Positions 50,418-60,547 of a stretch of DNA of 64,000 bases are shown in pieces (position 1 is the first letter of the stretch; each line of letters opens with the position of its first letter). The DNA is taken from the NCBI RefSeq assembly GCF_900182745.1, contig NZ_FXTY01000003.1:310001-374000 (forward strand). Direction: 5' to 3'. Source of the DNA: Shimia sagamensis. GTDB lineage: Bacteria; Pseudomonadota; Alphaproteobacteria; Rhodobacterales; Rhodobacteraceae. The notes beneath the pieces are model-generated. The model worked only from the letters and a program-made list of their open reading frames with translations. It was not told the DNA's origin and ran no database searches. The position numbers and the translations under genes were made by a program.

Positions 50418-51806
50418 ATGCTCAACACGCTCTCAGGTCGGTTCCTGATCCTGACGGTCATCTTTGTGATGCTCGCGGAAATCCTGATCTTTGTGCCGTC
50501 TATTGCGCGCTATCGTGAGGATTATCTGCTGCTGCGCCTAGAGCGGGCGCAGATTGCGTCGCTGGCGTTACTTGCCGATGATATGATCGATATGGAGCTG
50601 GAAGAAGAGCTGCTCAAAAACGCCGGTGTTTATAACGTGGTGCTGCGGCGTGACGAGATGCGGCAGTTGATCCTGAGTTCGCCAATTCCAGAGCCGATCA
50701 GCGCGACCTACGACATGCGCGGGGCCAGTGCTGGCGTGTTGATCAAAGACGCGGTGATGCAGCTATTGGACAGCCAGAACCGCGTGGTGCGGGTGATCGG
50801 TGCACCGGTGCAAGATGCGGGGCTGCTGATCGAGGTGACAATGGACACCGAAGAGCTGCGCATGTCGATGATCGACTATGGGGTGCGCATTTTGGCGCTG
50901 TCAGCCGTGATCTCTGTGGTCACGGCGTTTTTGCTGTTTTTGGCGGTGCGGGCGATTCTGGTGCGGCCTATCAAGGGCGTGGTTGGTTATATGCAGACCT
51001 ATGCCGCCGCCCCGGAAGATGCGCGCAGTTTGATCAAGCCGCAGGCGGGTGTGACCGAATTGCGGGAAGCGGAAGAGGCGCTGTTGGCCTTGCAGACGGA
51101 ATTGACCGCCTCGCTGAAGCAGCGCGAGCGGTTGGCACAACTGGGCAGTGCGGTGGCCAAGGTGAGCCATGATCTGCGCAACATCCTGACCTCAGCCCAA
51201 CTGTTCACGGATCGCATTGAAAGCAGTGAAGACCCGTTGGTGCGGCGTCTCGCGCCCAAGTTGGTGAATTCGATCACCCGCGCGGTGCATCTCTGTGAAA
51301 GCACATTGGCCTTTGGTAAGGCGGAGGAGCCGGCGCCCACGCTCACGCGGTTTGCGTTGAGCGAGATGGTGGCGGATGTGATTGCCTCCGAACGGCTGGC
51401 GGTAGAGGAGTTTGACCTGAGTTTTGGTGAGGACATTCCGGCAGGGCTGACGGTGCGGGCTGATCCGGAACAAATGTATCGGGTGGTGAGCAATCTGGTG
51501 CGCAACGCGCGGCAGGCGATTGTGGCCAGCGGTCAGCCGGGGGAAATCGCTGTGAGTGCGACCGAAAATGACGACGCCTGGCTGATCACGGTGAGAGATA
51601 CCGGACCGGGGTTGCCACCCAAGGCCCAAGAGCACCTGTATCAGCCGTTCCAAGGTGGGATTCGCAAAGGTGGGTCCGGTTTGGGGCTGGCGATTTCGCA
51701 AGAATTGGTGCGCGGCCACGGAGGAATGCTGACCCTTTCGGAGACCGGAACGACCGGAACCACCTTTGAAATATGCCTCCCGAAAGGGGAAGTTGCGGTA
51801 ATCTGA
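50418..51806 (+). CDS. sensor histidine kinase (orphan)
   Basis: The 462-residue kinase has two membrane helices (about 7-27 and 160-180) around a periplasmic region of some 130 residues, a HAMP-like linker, a histidine box KVSHDLRNILTSAQLF with His251, and an ATP-binding domain with VVSNLVRNARQAIV (N box), VRDTGPGLPP (G1) and GGSGLGLAISQEL (G2). No response-regulator gene adjoins, so its partner is elsewhere. The unusual HDLRN box, instead of HELRT, places it in the HPK4-like group. Confidence 0.88.
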   Translation: MLNTLSGRFLILTVIFVMLAEILIFVPSIARYREDYLLLRLERAQIASLALLADDMIDMELEEELLKNAGVYNVVLRRDEMRQLILSSPIPEPISATYDMRGASAGVLIKDAVMQLLDSQNRVVRVIGAPVQDAGLLIEVTMDTEELRMSMIDYGVRILALSAVISVVTAFLLFLAVRAILVRPIKGVVGYMQTYAAAPEDARSLIKPQAGVTELREAEEALLALQTELTASLKQRERLAQLGSAVAKVSHDLRNILTSAQLFTDRIESSEDPLVRRLAPKLVNSITRAVHLCESTLAFGKAEEPAPTLTRFALSEMVADVIASERLAVEEFDLSFGEDIPAGLTVRADPEQMYRVVSNLVRNARQAIVASGQPGEIAVSATENDDAWLITVRDTGPGLPPKAQEHLYQPFQGGIRKGGSGLGLAISQELVRGHGGMLTLSETGTTGTTFEICLPKGEVAVI

Positions 51807-51868
51807 TTTTTCTTTGATTTTGCACTTGCGCCCCCTGTGGGTTCACATTAAACCGCCCCACATACCGC

Positions 51869-51945
51869 GCTCTGGTAGCTCAGCTGGATAGAGTACCTGA
51901 CTACGAATCAGGGGGTCGGGGGTTCGAATCCTCCCCAGAGCGCCA
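51869..51945 (+). tRNA. tRNA-Arg (anticodon ACG)
   Basis: The 77-base sequence folds as a standard tRNA: acceptor GCTCTGG with CCAGAGC, anticodon stem CCTGA/TCAGG around loop CTACGAA with anticodon ACG at 51903-51905, T-loop TTCGAAT, discriminator G and an encoded CCA at 51943-51945. The A34 would be changed to inosine by TadA to read CGU, CGC and CGA. Confidence 0.97.
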
Positions 51946-52291
51946 CTATCTTCCTTACAAAATAGTGACAAACCCAGCCTTCAGAATTGAAGTGTTTCCC
52001 GCGGATTCAGCCGCGCTGTGCTGTGTGCACTTGCGTTTGCTTGGTGCGCTTAATTCACTTCCAGCTCCGGAGCCATTTAACTCAGCCCGCGACCGGCAAA
52101 GTCCAGAAGGGCGTGGCCTTTGGGAATTGAGGGTGGGAACTGCCCGCAGCACATAACACCACGTTATTCATGGGCCGAGGTGGAGGATCAGTTCCAGCGC
52201 CTTCAGGACAGGATTCGCGAACTGGAAGGACAGCTGGCAGGTTTTTTGTTTGCAGAGTACGGCCGGCGGCATAAGTCACCGGCCTTTGTTG
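51946..52291. other. gene-free stretch after tRNA-Arg
   Basis: These 346 bases contain no confident gene. A plus-strand open segment at about 52171-52260 reads like a coiled coil (EDQFQRLQDRIRELEGQLAG) but has no good start, and may be a gene remnant. A GC hairpin with a T-rich tail lies at 52261-52293. Confidence 0.5.
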
Positions 52292-52293
52292 TT
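52261..52293 (+). terminator. possible terminator between tRNA-Arg and LysR gene
   Basis: GGCCGG (52261-52266) and CCGGCC (52279-52284) pair with a 12-base loop, followed by TTTGTTGTT on the plus strand. It may end plus-strand transcription toward the convergent LysR gene. Confidence 0.5.
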
Positions 52294-53209
52294 AAGAGCG
52301 TTCGGCCTCTTTGGCAGAAGCCACATAGGGCTGCAGGCTTTCGATAAATGCATCCACGAAGTCCAGCACCACCGGCGACGTGGGGCCGGAGGCCGGTTGC
52401 AGGATCGAAAGGCGGTGGAAGAGTTCTGGCTTAAATGGGCGGATCACGATGCCGGTGGCGCGGAAGGCCTCGGCGTCGAGCGCGCTGACCACAGAGGCGC
52501 CCATGCCCTGGGCTACCATGGTGCAGGCCGTGGTGAATTGGCGGACCTCGATCAAGCTGTTGATTTCCACCCCGTCCTCAGAGAACGCACGTGAGAGATG
52601 TTGAAAAAACCGGCTGTCGCGGCGGGTGTGGATCAAGCGCTCGTCGGCAAGATCGCGGGGGGTGATGTACTCCCGTTCGGCAAGGGGATGGTCCGGGGGG
52701 AGGATGCAGGAGGACTTGATATGCAAATCCTGACTGCGGGTGGCTGGGTGTCCGAGAAATCCGTCAGTGATACCGCAGTCGTATTGTTCTCCAATGATCC
52801 ATTCCAAAATGCGCTCTGGTCGGTCCGGTTCCAGAGTTACGGTGACGTTCGGGCGCTCCTTGAGGAAGTTGACCAAAACGCCCGGCAGGTGACTGATGGC
52901 AAAGCCAGGAAGGCAGGCAATGCGGACGTGCCCGCCGGTGCGTTCGACGAGATCTCGGCGCAGATCGTCCAGGTGTTCAAGCCCATCAAGGATGCGCTGC
53001 ACCTCCGCCAGAAGGTAGCGCGAGTCGCTGGTTGGTTCGAGCACGCCTCGGTGGCGGGTGAACAGTTCGATTCCGGCCGACTGGGAGAAATCCGAGAGCA
53101 ATCGGCTTACCGCTGGTTGTGAAACGCCCATGCGTTTGGCGGCTTTGGTCATATTGCCGGTCTCGGCCACGGCGCGGAAGGCTTCAAGTTGTCTTAACTG
53201 GAATTTCAA
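52292..53209 (-). CDS. LysR-family transcriptional regulator
   Basis: The 305-residue protein has the N-terminal HTH of LysR regulators (FQLRQLEAFRAVAETGNMTK, then AAKRMGVSQPAVSRLLSDFS, residues 2-42) and a periplasmic-binding-protein-like effector domain (about 90-295). It is divergent from ugpB across about 150 bases with an AT-rich inverted repeat, so it probably controls the ugp operon, whereas ugp genes in many bacteria answer to PhoB. The inducer is unknown. Confidence 0.88.
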   Translation of the reverse strand: MKFQLRQLEAFRAVAETGNMTKAAKRMGVSQPAVSRLLSDFSQSAGIELFTRHRGVLEPTSDSRYLLAEVQRILDGLEHLDDLRRDLVERTGGHVRIACLPGFAISHLPGVLVNFLKERPNVTVTLEPDRPERILEWIIGEQYDCGITDGFLGHPATRSQDLHIKSSCILPPDHPLAEREYITPRDLADERLIHTRRDSRFFQHLSRAFSEDGVEINSLIEVRQFTTACTMVAQGMGASVVSALDAEAFRATGIVIRPFKPELFHRLSILQPASGPTSPVVLDFVDAFIESLQPYVASAKEAERS

Positions 53210-53261
53210 TGGCTTATCTCGCGTTAGCCGCAGCGCGGCATGTTAACTCTTTGGTCAAACT

Positions 53262-53276
53262 ATAACATAAAGTTAT
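53262..53276. promoter_or_regulatory. inverted repeat between LysR gene and ugpB
   Basis: ATAAC (53262-53266) and GTTAT (53272-53276) form a 5-base inverted repeat with 5-base centre, close to the 15-base T-N11-A boxes of LysR regulators. A further GTTATA follows at about 53283. Confidence 0.4.
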
Positions 53277-53358
53277 GAGATTTGTTATAAAAACTTCACT
53301 TGCATTATGGTCTAAACTTTTAAATGATCCCCGCAGCACAGCAGATGGAGGAATTTCT

Positions 53359-54666
53359 GTGACTCATTTCAAAACAGTTTTGTTTGGTGCATTGGCTGCC
53401 GGTATGACCGCTGGCGTGGCCTCAGCACAAACCGAAATCAACTGGTGGCACGCCATGGGCGGCACCAACGGCGAGCGCGTGGACAAGATTGCGGCGGATT
53501 TCAACGCCAGCCAGTCTGAGTACAAAATCGTGCCGTCTTACAAAGGCAACTACACTGAAACCATGACTGCAGCCGTGGCGGCATTCCGCGCCAAAGAGCA
53601 CCCGCATCTGGTTCAGGTGTTCGAAGTGGGCACCGCAACCATGATGGCCGCCAAAGGCGCGATCTATCCGGTTGAGCAGATGATGAAAGACGCCGGCGAG
53701 AGCTTTGACAAAGGCGACTATCTGCCAGCGGTGATTTCTTACTATCAGACGCCGGAAGGCGAACTGCTGTCGATGCCGTTCAACAGCTCTACGCCGGTTT
53801 TGTGGTACAACGCAGACGCGCTGAAAGCAGCCGGCGTTGAGGCACCAACAACTTGGGATGACGTGAAAACAGCCTCCCAGGCGCTGGTCGACAATGGCAT
53901 GGATTGTGGCGTCAGCTTTGGTTGGCAGTCCTGGGTGATGCTGGAAAACTACTCCTCCTGGCACAACATGGAAATGGGCACCAAAGAAAACGGTTTTGCC
54001 GGTTTCGACACCGAGTTCACCTTCAGCAACAACGACAAGCTGGCCGCGCGTCTGGATGACGTGGCTGCGATGTCTGAAGGCAACCTGTTCAAATATGGCG
54101 GTCGCCGCGGCGACTCCCTGCCGATGTTCACCAACGGTGAGTGCGGCATGTGGATGAACTCCTCCGCATATTACGGCTCGATCAAATCTCAGGCTGAGTT
54201 TGAGTTTGGTCAGACCATGCTGCCGCTGGATACGGCTGCGGCAGATGCGCCGCAGAACTCCATCATTGGTGGTGCAACCCTGTGGGCGCTGGCTGGTCAC
54301 GAATCTGAAGAGTACAAAGGTCTGGCGCAGTTCATGACCTACCTGTCCTCCGCAGAAGTGCAGGCGTGGTGGCACCAGGAAACTGGTTATGTGCCAATCA
54401 CAACCGCGGCTTGGGAATTGTCCAAGGATCAGGGTTTCTATGACAGCAACCCGGGCACAGACACAGCGATCAAACAGCTGAGCCTGAACACCCCGACCGC
54501 CAACTCCCGCGGCATCCGCTTTGGTAACTTCGTGCAGGTGCGCGACGTGATCAACGAAGAGATGGAAGCGCTGTGGGCCGGTGACAAGACCGCTCAGGAA
54601 GCTCTCGATGCTGCCGCCGAGCGTGGCAACGCGTTGCTGCGCAAGTTTGAGCGTTCCGCCAAATAA
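53359..54666 (+). CDS. ugpB: glycerol-3-phosphate ABC transporter, binding protein
   Basis: UgpB is the periplasmic receptor for sn-glycerol-3-phosphate and glycerophosphodiesters. The 435 residues from GTG 53359 (behind GGAGGA) open with a signal peptide ending VASA, then TEINWWHAMGGTNGERVDKI and the strongly UgpB-like YKIVPSYKGNYTETMTAAVA, VFEVGTATMMAAKGAIYPV and MPFNSSTPVLWYNADALKAA. The frame is open to 53275 but would precede the signal. A hairpin follows before ugpA, consistent with high receptor levels. Confidence 0.92.
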   Translation: MTHFKTVLFGALAAGMTAGVASAQTEINWWHAMGGTNGERVDKIAADFNASQSEYKIVPSYKGNYTETMTAAVAAFRAKEHPHLVQVFEVGTATMMAAKGAIYPVEQMMKDAGESFDKGDYLPAVISYYQTPEGELLSMPFNSSTPVLWYNADALKAAGVEAPTTWDDVKTASQALVDNGMDCGVSFGWQSWVMLENYSSWHNMEMGTKENGFAGFDTEFTFSNNDKLAARLDDVAAMSEGNLFKYGGRRGDSLPMFTNGECGMWMNSSAYYGSIKSQAEFEFGQTMLPLDTAAADAPQNSIIGGATLWALAGHESEEYKGLAQFMTYLSSAEVQAWWHQETGYVPITTAAWELSKDQGFYDSNPGTDTAIKQLSLNTPTANSRGIRFGNFVQVRDVINEEMEALWAGDKTAQEALDAAAERGNALLRKFERSAK

Positions 54667-54680
54667 ACGACCCTCTCCTG

Positions 54681-54718
54681 CGCCCGGCGGACCTTATGTG
54701 TTTGCCGGGCGTGTTTCT
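54681..54718 (+). terminator. partial terminator between ugpB and ugpA
   Basis: CGCCCGGC (54681-54688) and GCCGGGCG (54704-54711) pair over 8 bp with a 15-base loop, followed by TGTTTCTGT. Probably limits read-through. Confidence 0.65.
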
Positions 54719-54750
54719 GTCTAAACGACCCACCCTTATCTGAGGGCCGC

Positions 54751-55632
54751 ATGCTCAAACGCGTCCACTTCCCCACATCTGCCTTGCCCTACCTGTTGGT
54801 TGCGCCGCAGATTATCATCACGCTGATCTTCTTTATCTGGCCCGCAAGCCAGGCAGTGTATCAATCTTTTCTGATCGAAGACGCCTTTGGATTGTCTTCT
54901 GAGTTTGTCTGGTTTGAGAACTTCCAGATTCTATTTGAAGACTCGCTGTATCTAGAGACCTTCTGGCGCACGATTTTGTTCTCTGCCGCTGTGGCTGTGC
55001 TGTCGATGGGCTCCGCGCTGATCCTTGCGGCCTTTGCTGACCGCGTGGTGCGGGGGGCCACAACCTATCGCACGCTCTTGATCTGGCCTTATGCGGTGGC
55101 GCCGGTTTTGGCCGGTGCGCTTTGGGTGTTTATGTTCAATCCGACGTTGGGCATATTCCCCTATATCCTTGAATTCATTGGCATTGACTGGAACCACTAC
55201 CTTAATGGCGGCCAAGCGATGACGCTGGTGATTTTTGCCGCGGCGTGGAAACAGATTGCCTATAACTTCTTGTTCTACCTTGCGGCGATGCAGTCGATCC
55301 CGCGCTCGCTGATCGAAGCGGCGGCGATTGATGGCGCGGGGCCGGTGCGCCGGTTCTGGGATCATATCTTCCCGCTGATCTCCCCCACCACCTTCTTCCT
55401 GCTGGTGATCAACGCGGTTTACGCCTTCTTTGACACCTTTGGCATCATCCACGCTGTGACCCAAGGTGGCCCGGCCAACAGCACCACGATCCTTGTCTAC
55501 AAGGTGTTTAATGACGGCTTTGTTGGTCTCGACCTTGGTGGGTCGGCGGCACAGTCGGTGATCTTGATGATCCTCGTGATCGCAATGACGGTGGTTCAGT
55601 TCCGCTATGTCGAAAGAAAGGTGGAATACTGA
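54751..55632 (+). CDS. ugpA: glycerol-3-phosphate ABC transporter permease UgpA
   Basis: UgpA is one inner-membrane half of the transporter. The 293 residues include six hydrophobic helices; [20 protein letters not shown] near the start matches the family, and the ATPase-contact motif is [20 protein letters not shown] (about 190-209). It shares one base with ugpE (TGATG). Confidence 0.93.
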   Translation: MLKRVHFPTSALPYLLVAPQIIITLIFFIWPASQAVYQSFLIEDAFGLSSEFVWFENFQILFEDSLYLETFWRTILFSAAVAVLSMGSALILAAFADRVVRGATTYRTLLIWPYAVAPVLAGALWVFMFNPTLGIFPYILEFIGIDWNHYLNGGQAMTLVIFAAAWKQIAYNFLFYLAAMQSIPRSLIEAAAIDGAGPVRRFWDHIFPLISPTTFFLLVINAVYAFFDTFGIIHAVTQGGPANSTTILVYKVFNDGFVGLDLGGSAAQSVILMILVIAMTVVQFRYVERKVEY

Positions 55633-56483
55633 TGGTTGAGAATCGTCGTATCCTTGGGATCGTTTCCCACCTCGTGCTGATCCTTGGTGTGATTATGGTG
55701 GCGCTGCCCATCTGGATCACCTTTGTGGCCAGCACCCATGATGCGGTGCGTATGACGCAGGCGCCGATCCCGATGCTGCCGGGCACGCATTTCTTTGAGA
55801 ACTTCAAACAAACGCTGTTTGGCGCTGGGCTCTCCGGGTCTGAAGGCGCGCCGGTGTGGCGGATGCTGTTGAACTCGATGGCGATGGCTTTGATGATTGC
55901 CTTTGGCAAGATCGCGATTTCGCTGCTCTCGGCCTTTGCGATTGTGTACTTCAAGTTCCCATTCCGTATGGGTTTTTTCTGGATGATCTTCATCACCCTG
56001 ATGTTGCCGGTGGAAGTGCGGATTTTGCCGACCTTTGAGGTGGTGGCAAATCTAGGCATGCTCAACAGCTATTGGGGCCTGTCGATCCCGCTGATTGCGT
56101 CTGCGACGGCCACATTTATGTTCCGGCAGGTTTTCCTGACCATTCCGGACGAGATGCTGGAAAGTGCGCGTATTGATGGGGCGGGGCCGCTGCGGTTTTT
56201 CTGGGATATCCTGATCCCGCTCAGCCGGACCAATATTGCCGCGCTGTTTGTGATCCTCTTCATCTACGGCTGGAACCAATACCTCTGGCCGCTCCTGATC
56301 ACCACCGACACAGACATGACCACCATTGTGATGAGCATCAAACAGATGCTGGAGGCGGCCGAGCAATCGCCGCAGTGGAATATCATCATGATGACCGCTC
56401 TGCTGGCGATGATTCCGCCGGTGTTTGTGGTTGTTGGCATGCAAAGGCTCTTTGTGCAGGGCCTCACTGAAACTGATAAATAA
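55632..56483 (+). CDS. ugpE: glycerol-3-phosphate ABC transporter permease UgpE
   Basis: UgpE is the second permease. The 283 residues have six helices, the N-terminal [20 protein letters not shown], a typical [20 protein letters not shown] loop, and the contact motif [20 protein letters not shown] (about 178-197). [16 protein letters not shown] near residue 215-230 is characteristic of UgpE. It lies 14 bases before ugpC. Confidence 0.93.
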   Translation: MVENRRILGIVSHLVLILGVIMVALPIWITFVASTHDAVRMTQAPIPMLPGTHFFENFKQTLFGAGLSGSEGAPVWRMLLNSMAMALMIAFGKIAISLLSAFAIVYFKFPFRMGFFWMIFITLMLPVEVRILPTFEVVANLGMLNSYWGLSIPLIASATATFMFRQVFLTIPDEMLESARIDGAGPLRFFWDILIPLSRTNIAALFVILFIYGWNQYLWPLLITTDTDMTTIVMSIKQMLEAAEQSPQWNIIMMTALLAMIPPVFVVVGMQRLFVQGLTETDK

Positions 56484-56497
56484 CGGGGATCCTGAGA

Positions 56498-57553
56498 ATG
56501 GCATCCATTTCACTCAAAGACCTTGTCAAAACCTATGGCGATGTCGAAGTCCTGCACCATGTCGAGGGCGAGATCCAAGATGGCGAATTGATCGTCATCG
56601 TGGGCCCGTCGGGCTGCGGTAAATCCACCTTGTTGCGCATGGTCGCTGGCCTGGAGACTGTGACCTCTGGCGAGATCAGCATTGGTGACAAAGTGGTCAA
56701 CAAGCTGGAGCCAGCCGATCGCGACATTGCGATGGTGTTCCAGAACTACGCGCTCTACCCGCATATGTCGGTGCGTGAGAATATGGCCTATGGCCTGAAA
56801 ATCCGCAAAATTTCCAAAGATGAAATTGACCGTCGCGTGCAAGAGGCGGCGGAGATTTTGGAGATTGGTGCGTATCTGGACCGCAAGCCCCGCCAGTTGT
56901 CCGGTGGTCAACGTCAGCGTGTTGCCATGGGGCGCGCGATTGTGCGCAATCCGCAGGTGTTTCTGTTTGATGAGCCACTGTCCAACCTCGACGCCAAGCT
57001 GCGGGTGCAGATGCGCCTTGAAATTCGCAAGCTGCAGCAACGTCTGGGCGTGACCTCGATCTATGTGACCCATGATCAGGTGGAAGCCATGACGCTGGGT
57101 GACCGGTTGATGGTGCTGAACGGTGGCTACGTGGAGCAATTTGGCACACCAATTGAGCTTTATGACCGTCCGGCCACAGTGTTTGTCGCAGGCTTTATTG
57201 GCAGCCCATCGATGAATTTCCTGCCTGTAGAGGCCAGTGGCGGCACCTTGGCGCTGGCCAATGGTGCGACGCTGACCGGTGGGACACAGGCCAGTGGCAA
57301 GGTGACGCTTGGCGTACGGCCAGAACATCTGGTCCAGGATGACACCGGTGAGATCCGGATAACGGTACAGATGGTTGAGCAGCTTGGTGCCAACACGCTG
57401 ATCCATGGGCTGCTCGAAGGCTCTGATACCGAGTTTGTCGCCAGTGCGGCGGGGCATGTGACGGCGCAAGCTGGCACTTTGATGAGCTTCACGGCGGCAG
57501 CCGAAGATTTGCACATTTTTGACGCGACTTCAGGCAAGCGGATCGACGCATGA
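56498..57553 (+). CDS. ugpC: glycerol-3-phosphate ABC transporter ATPase UgpC
   Basis: UgpC powers uptake. The 351 residues have Walker [10 protein letters not shown] (about 36-44), the Q-loop, signature [15 protein letters not shown], Walker [16 protein letters not shown], the switch histidine in [15 protein letters not shown], and a C-terminal TOBE domain (about 240-345) as in MalK-type ATPases. The stop overlaps ugpQ by 4 bases. Confidence 0.94.
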   Translation: MASISLKDLVKTYGDVEVLHHVEGEIQDGELIVIVGPSGCGKSTLLRMVAGLETVTSGEISIGDKVVNKLEPADRDIAMVFQNYALYPHMSVRENMAYGLKIRKISKDEIDRRVQEAAEILEIGAYLDRKPRQLSGGQRQRVAMGRAIVRNPQVFLFDEPLSNLDAKLRVQMRLEIRKLQQRLGVTSIYVTHDQVEAMTLGDRLMVLNGGYVEQFGTPIELYDRPATVFVAGFIGSPSMNFLPVEASGGTLALANGATLTGGTQASGKVTLGVRPEHLVQDDTGEIRITVQMVEQLGANTLIHGLLEGSDTEFVASAAGHVTAQAGTLMSFTAAAEDLHIFDATSGKRIDA

Positions 57554-58515
57554 TGCAGTTTCCTCAGTTAAATGGTTTTCGCGGTGCGCCCGGATTGGTC
57601 CGACTGATTGGGCATCGGGGTGCGCGCGGTGTGATGCCGGAGAACACACTTGAGGGGTTTGAGTTCACGGTGAGATCTGGCGTTGTGGCGCTGGAGTTTG
57701 ATGTTGTGTTGACGCAGGATCATGTGCCGGTTGTAACCCACAACCATCACCTGTTGAACGCGGCGACGCGTGGGGCGGATGGCAGATGGCTTGAGGGCGA
57801 AGAGCTCAAAGTGTCAGAAATGCCACTGTCACAGCTTCAGTCTTACGACGTAGGCGGATTGGACGGGCGCACTGTGTATGGGCAACGCTTTCCGGATCAG
57901 GTGTTTATGTCCGGAATTCGCGTGCCAACATTGGGTGATCTGTTGGATACGGCGCTTACACCGCAGGGCGCAGAGATGTTGTTTCTGTTGGAAATGAAAT
58001 CCGATCCGGAGTTTGCAGGGGACAATCTCGCCGCAGAAACTTTGGTGTCTGAAGCGGTCAATGCCGTGCGGGCGCGGGGGCTGGAGCAACGTACGGTCTT
58101 GCACAGCTTTGATTGGAACTTGCTTGAGGTGTGTGGACGCATCGCACCAGATATGCCGCGATCCTTCCTGACCAAATTGCCAGAGAATGCAGGAGAACTT
58201 GGCGAAGACTCTTCCCGATCTGTTGCGCCCGATTTTGCAAGCTTGGGCATGCCTGTTCCACAGGCAGTGGCAGAGGCCGGTGGCCAAATGTGGTGTCCTT
58301 TTTATGCGGATGTAACGCCGGAGTCGGTGGCGCAGGCGCATGAGTTGGGCTTGCTGGTGTCAACCTGGACCGTGAATGAAGTGGATGACATGCACCGTGT
58401 GATTGAGGCCGGTGTGGATGGTATTGTCACGGACTATCCAGGGCGAGCGCAACGTGTGTTGCTCGAGCGTGGACTGGTCTGGAGCGAAGATGTGGCTCAG
58501 ATGGTGGCCGAATAA
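57550..58515 (+). CDS. ugpQ: glycerophosphodiester phosphodiesterase
   Basis: UgpQ splits glycerophosphodiesters into glycerol-3-phosphate and an alcohol. The 321-residue protein has the GDPD motif [20 protein letters not shown] (about 19-38) with catalytic histidine and metal-binding E-N-T, followed by [18 protein letters not shown] containing the second histidine, and a C-terminal [13 protein letters not shown] and VDGIVTDYP. No signal peptide is present, so it acts inside on imported diesters. A second ATG at 57553 is possible. Confidence 0.93.
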   Translation: MMQFPQLNGFRGAPGLVRLIGHRGARGVMPENTLEGFEFTVRSGVVALEFDVVLTQDHVPVVTHNHHLLNAATRGADGRWLEGEELKVSEMPLSQLQSYDVGGLDGRTVYGQRFPDQVFMSGIRVPTLGDLLDTALTPQGAEMLFLLEMKSDPEFAGDNLAAETLVSEAVNAVRARGLEQRTVLHSFDWNLLEVCGRIAPDMPRSFLTKLPENAGELGEDSSRSVAPDFASLGMPVPQAVAEAGGQMWCPFYADVTPESVAQAHELGLLVSTWTVNEVDDMHRVIEAGVDGIVTDYPGRAQRVLLERGLVWSEDVAQMVAE

Positions 58516-58710
58516 CCAGCTATCACCATCAGGCGCGGGCCGGTCTTGGCGCGCAAGGTGCCGGTTTGTGACCGTACGTGATCTCGCAAAGCGGGCATTT
58601 ATGTTGGATGATGCCCACTTAGAGCGGGCAGGCGGCTTTGCGGTATGGGACAATGCCATGTCCCAACGCAGACCCGACCCAATAAGAAGAAGTGGACGAA
58701 GACACATATT

Positions 58711-60357
58711 ATGCTCCTATTCCTGATTAACATTGCAGGTGCTGCGGCGCTATTGATTTGGGCGGTGCGATTGGTGCGCACGGGAATGGAGCGGGCCTTT
58801 TCGGTGCAGCTCAGGCTTTGGTTGCGGCGCTCGTCAAAAAACCGGGGCCTGGCGGCAGGTGCTGGCCTGGTGGTGTCGATGTTGCTGCAAAGCTCCACTG
58901 CCGTCGCAATGCTGGTGTCCAACTTTGCTGCCAATGGTGCGGTGGCCGTGCCAGTTGGGCTGGCGATTATCTTGGGCGCAGATGTGGGCTCAGCGCTGGT
59001 GGCGCAGGTTCTGTTGGTGCGGCAGACGTGGTTGATCCCCTTGCTCTTGGTGCTGGGGACCGCACTGTTCTTGCGAGGACAGCAGAGAAGGGTGCGGCAG
59101 ACTGGACGCATCCTGATTGGCTTGGCGCTGATCTTTGTGTCGTTGGACATGCTGCGGGCGGCCACTGCGCCGGTGATGGAAAGCGAAGCTGCGTTGCGGA
59201 TGTTGTCCTATTTGGGCGCGGACCTGTTTGCGGCCTTTGTGATTGGCGCGATTTTTGCTTGGATGGTGCATTCCAGCGTGGCAGCGGTGTTGCTGTTTGT
59301 GACCTTGGTGGCGCAAGGCGCGTTGCCGACAGAGGCAGCCATGGCGATGGTGCTGGGGGCCAACCTTGGCGGGGCGATGATTGCCTATGTGCTGACACTG
59401 GCGGCGGAGCCGGAAGCGCGACGTATCGTTGTGGCGAACTTGGTGCTGCGCGGTGGTGGCGCAGCGGCGGTTGTGTTGGGCTTGCGGTTTGTCGAGGTGG
59501 ATCTGACGTGGCTGGGCGAGACGGCAGCGACGCAGACCATCAACTTGCATTTGGTGTTTAATGCAGTGCTTTGTGCCTTGGCCTTGCCGTTTGTTGAGGT
59601 GATTGCGCGGCTGGCCGGCAGGTTTGTGGTGACGCCTGTGGCAGACGAAACGGCGGTTGTTTCTGCATTGGACCCAAGTGCGCTGGACACGCCATCACGG
59701 GCGTTGGCCAATGCGTCGCGTGAAATGATGCGTATGGGCGAACGGGTGGAAACGATGCTGATTGCGGGGCAACGGTTGTTTGACACGTGGAGCGATGTGA
59801 GTGCCGAGGCGATCCGGACCAATGATGCAGCGGTGCGAAAGACGCATCAGGAGATTAAGCTCTATCTGGCTGAGCTAAACCGGCATGAGCTGGATGAGGA
59901 AACCGTAACAGGCGCGATGGAATTGTCGTTGCTGGCGGCCAATCTAGAAGCGGCGTCTGACGTATTGGCACGCAATCTGGTGGAGCTGGCACGGCGGATG
60001 GATCTGGAAGGGTTGAATTTCTCAGCGGAGGGGCGTCAGGAAATTTGTGATTTCCATGATCGCGTATTGGCCAATGTGCAACTGGCGCTGAGCGTGATGA
60101 TGGCCGGGCAGCCGGATGATGCGCGCGAGTTGGTGGCGCAGAAGGAGAAGGTGCGAGGCGTGGAGCAGAAGTTGCAGCGCAAGCATCTGCGGCGTTTGCA
60201 TGAGGGGCTGTCTGAGAGCATTGAAACCAGCAATATCCATCAGGAAACGCTACGTGTTCTAAAACAGGTAAACACGTCCTTTGCGATGGTGGGGTACCCG
60301 ATTTTGGCCGAAACCGGTGATTTGCTGTCCAGCCGGTTGTCGCCGGCAGAAAACTAA
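58711..60357 (+). CDS. Na/Pi cotransporter family protein with PhoU-like tail
   Basis: The 548-residue protein has two Na/Pi-cotransporter repeats in about eight membrane helices: GAGLVVSMLLQSSTAVAMLV (QSS motif, first repeat) and VHSSVAAVLLFVTLVAQGAL with GANLGGAMIAYV (second), followed from about residue 310 by a cytoplasmic helical region like PhoU. It would take up phosphate with sodium. The ATG at 58711 starts the first helix; an in-frame ATG at 58645 adds polar residues. It follows the ugp operon after about 195 bases. Confidence 0.88.
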   Translation: MLLFLINIAGAAALLIWAVRLVRTGMERAFSVQLRLWLRRSSKNRGLAAGAGLVVSMLLQSSTAVAMLVSNFAANGAVAVPVGLAIILGADVGSALVAQVLLVRQTWLIPLLLVLGTALFLRGQQRRVRQTGRILIGLALIFVSLDMLRAATAPVMESEAALRMLSYLGADLFAAFVIGAIFAWMVHSSVAAVLLFVTLVAQGALPTEAAMAMVLGANLGGAMIAYVLTLAAEPEARRIVVANLVLRGGGAAAVVLGLRFVEVDLTWLGETAATQTINLHLVFNAVLCALALPFVEVIARLAGRFVVTPVADETAVVSALDPSALDTPSRALANASREMMRMGERVETMLIAGQRLFDTWSDVSAEAIRTNDAAVRKTHQEIKLYLAELNRHELDEETVTGAMELSLLAANLEAASDVLARNLVELARRMDLEGLNFSAEGRQEICDFHDRVLANVQLALSVMMAGQPDDARELVAQKEKVRGVEQKLQRKHLRRLHEGLSESIETSNIHQETLRVLKQVNTSFAMVGYPILAETGDLLSSRLSPAEN

Positions 60358-60547
60358 GCTGCTTGTGATAAGCGGCCCCGTGCCTCTTGCGACTGGACAG
60401 AGTGATGCGATCTGTCTAGGCAATGGCATGGAATTTGTACCAGAGACATATGTGGCACTGCGTGTTTGCAGCATTATCTACCCGGTCTGAAGGGTCAGGC
60501 CGGGGCAGTTGTCGTCACGCATTTCCATTTTCTGACAGGGGTGTCCC

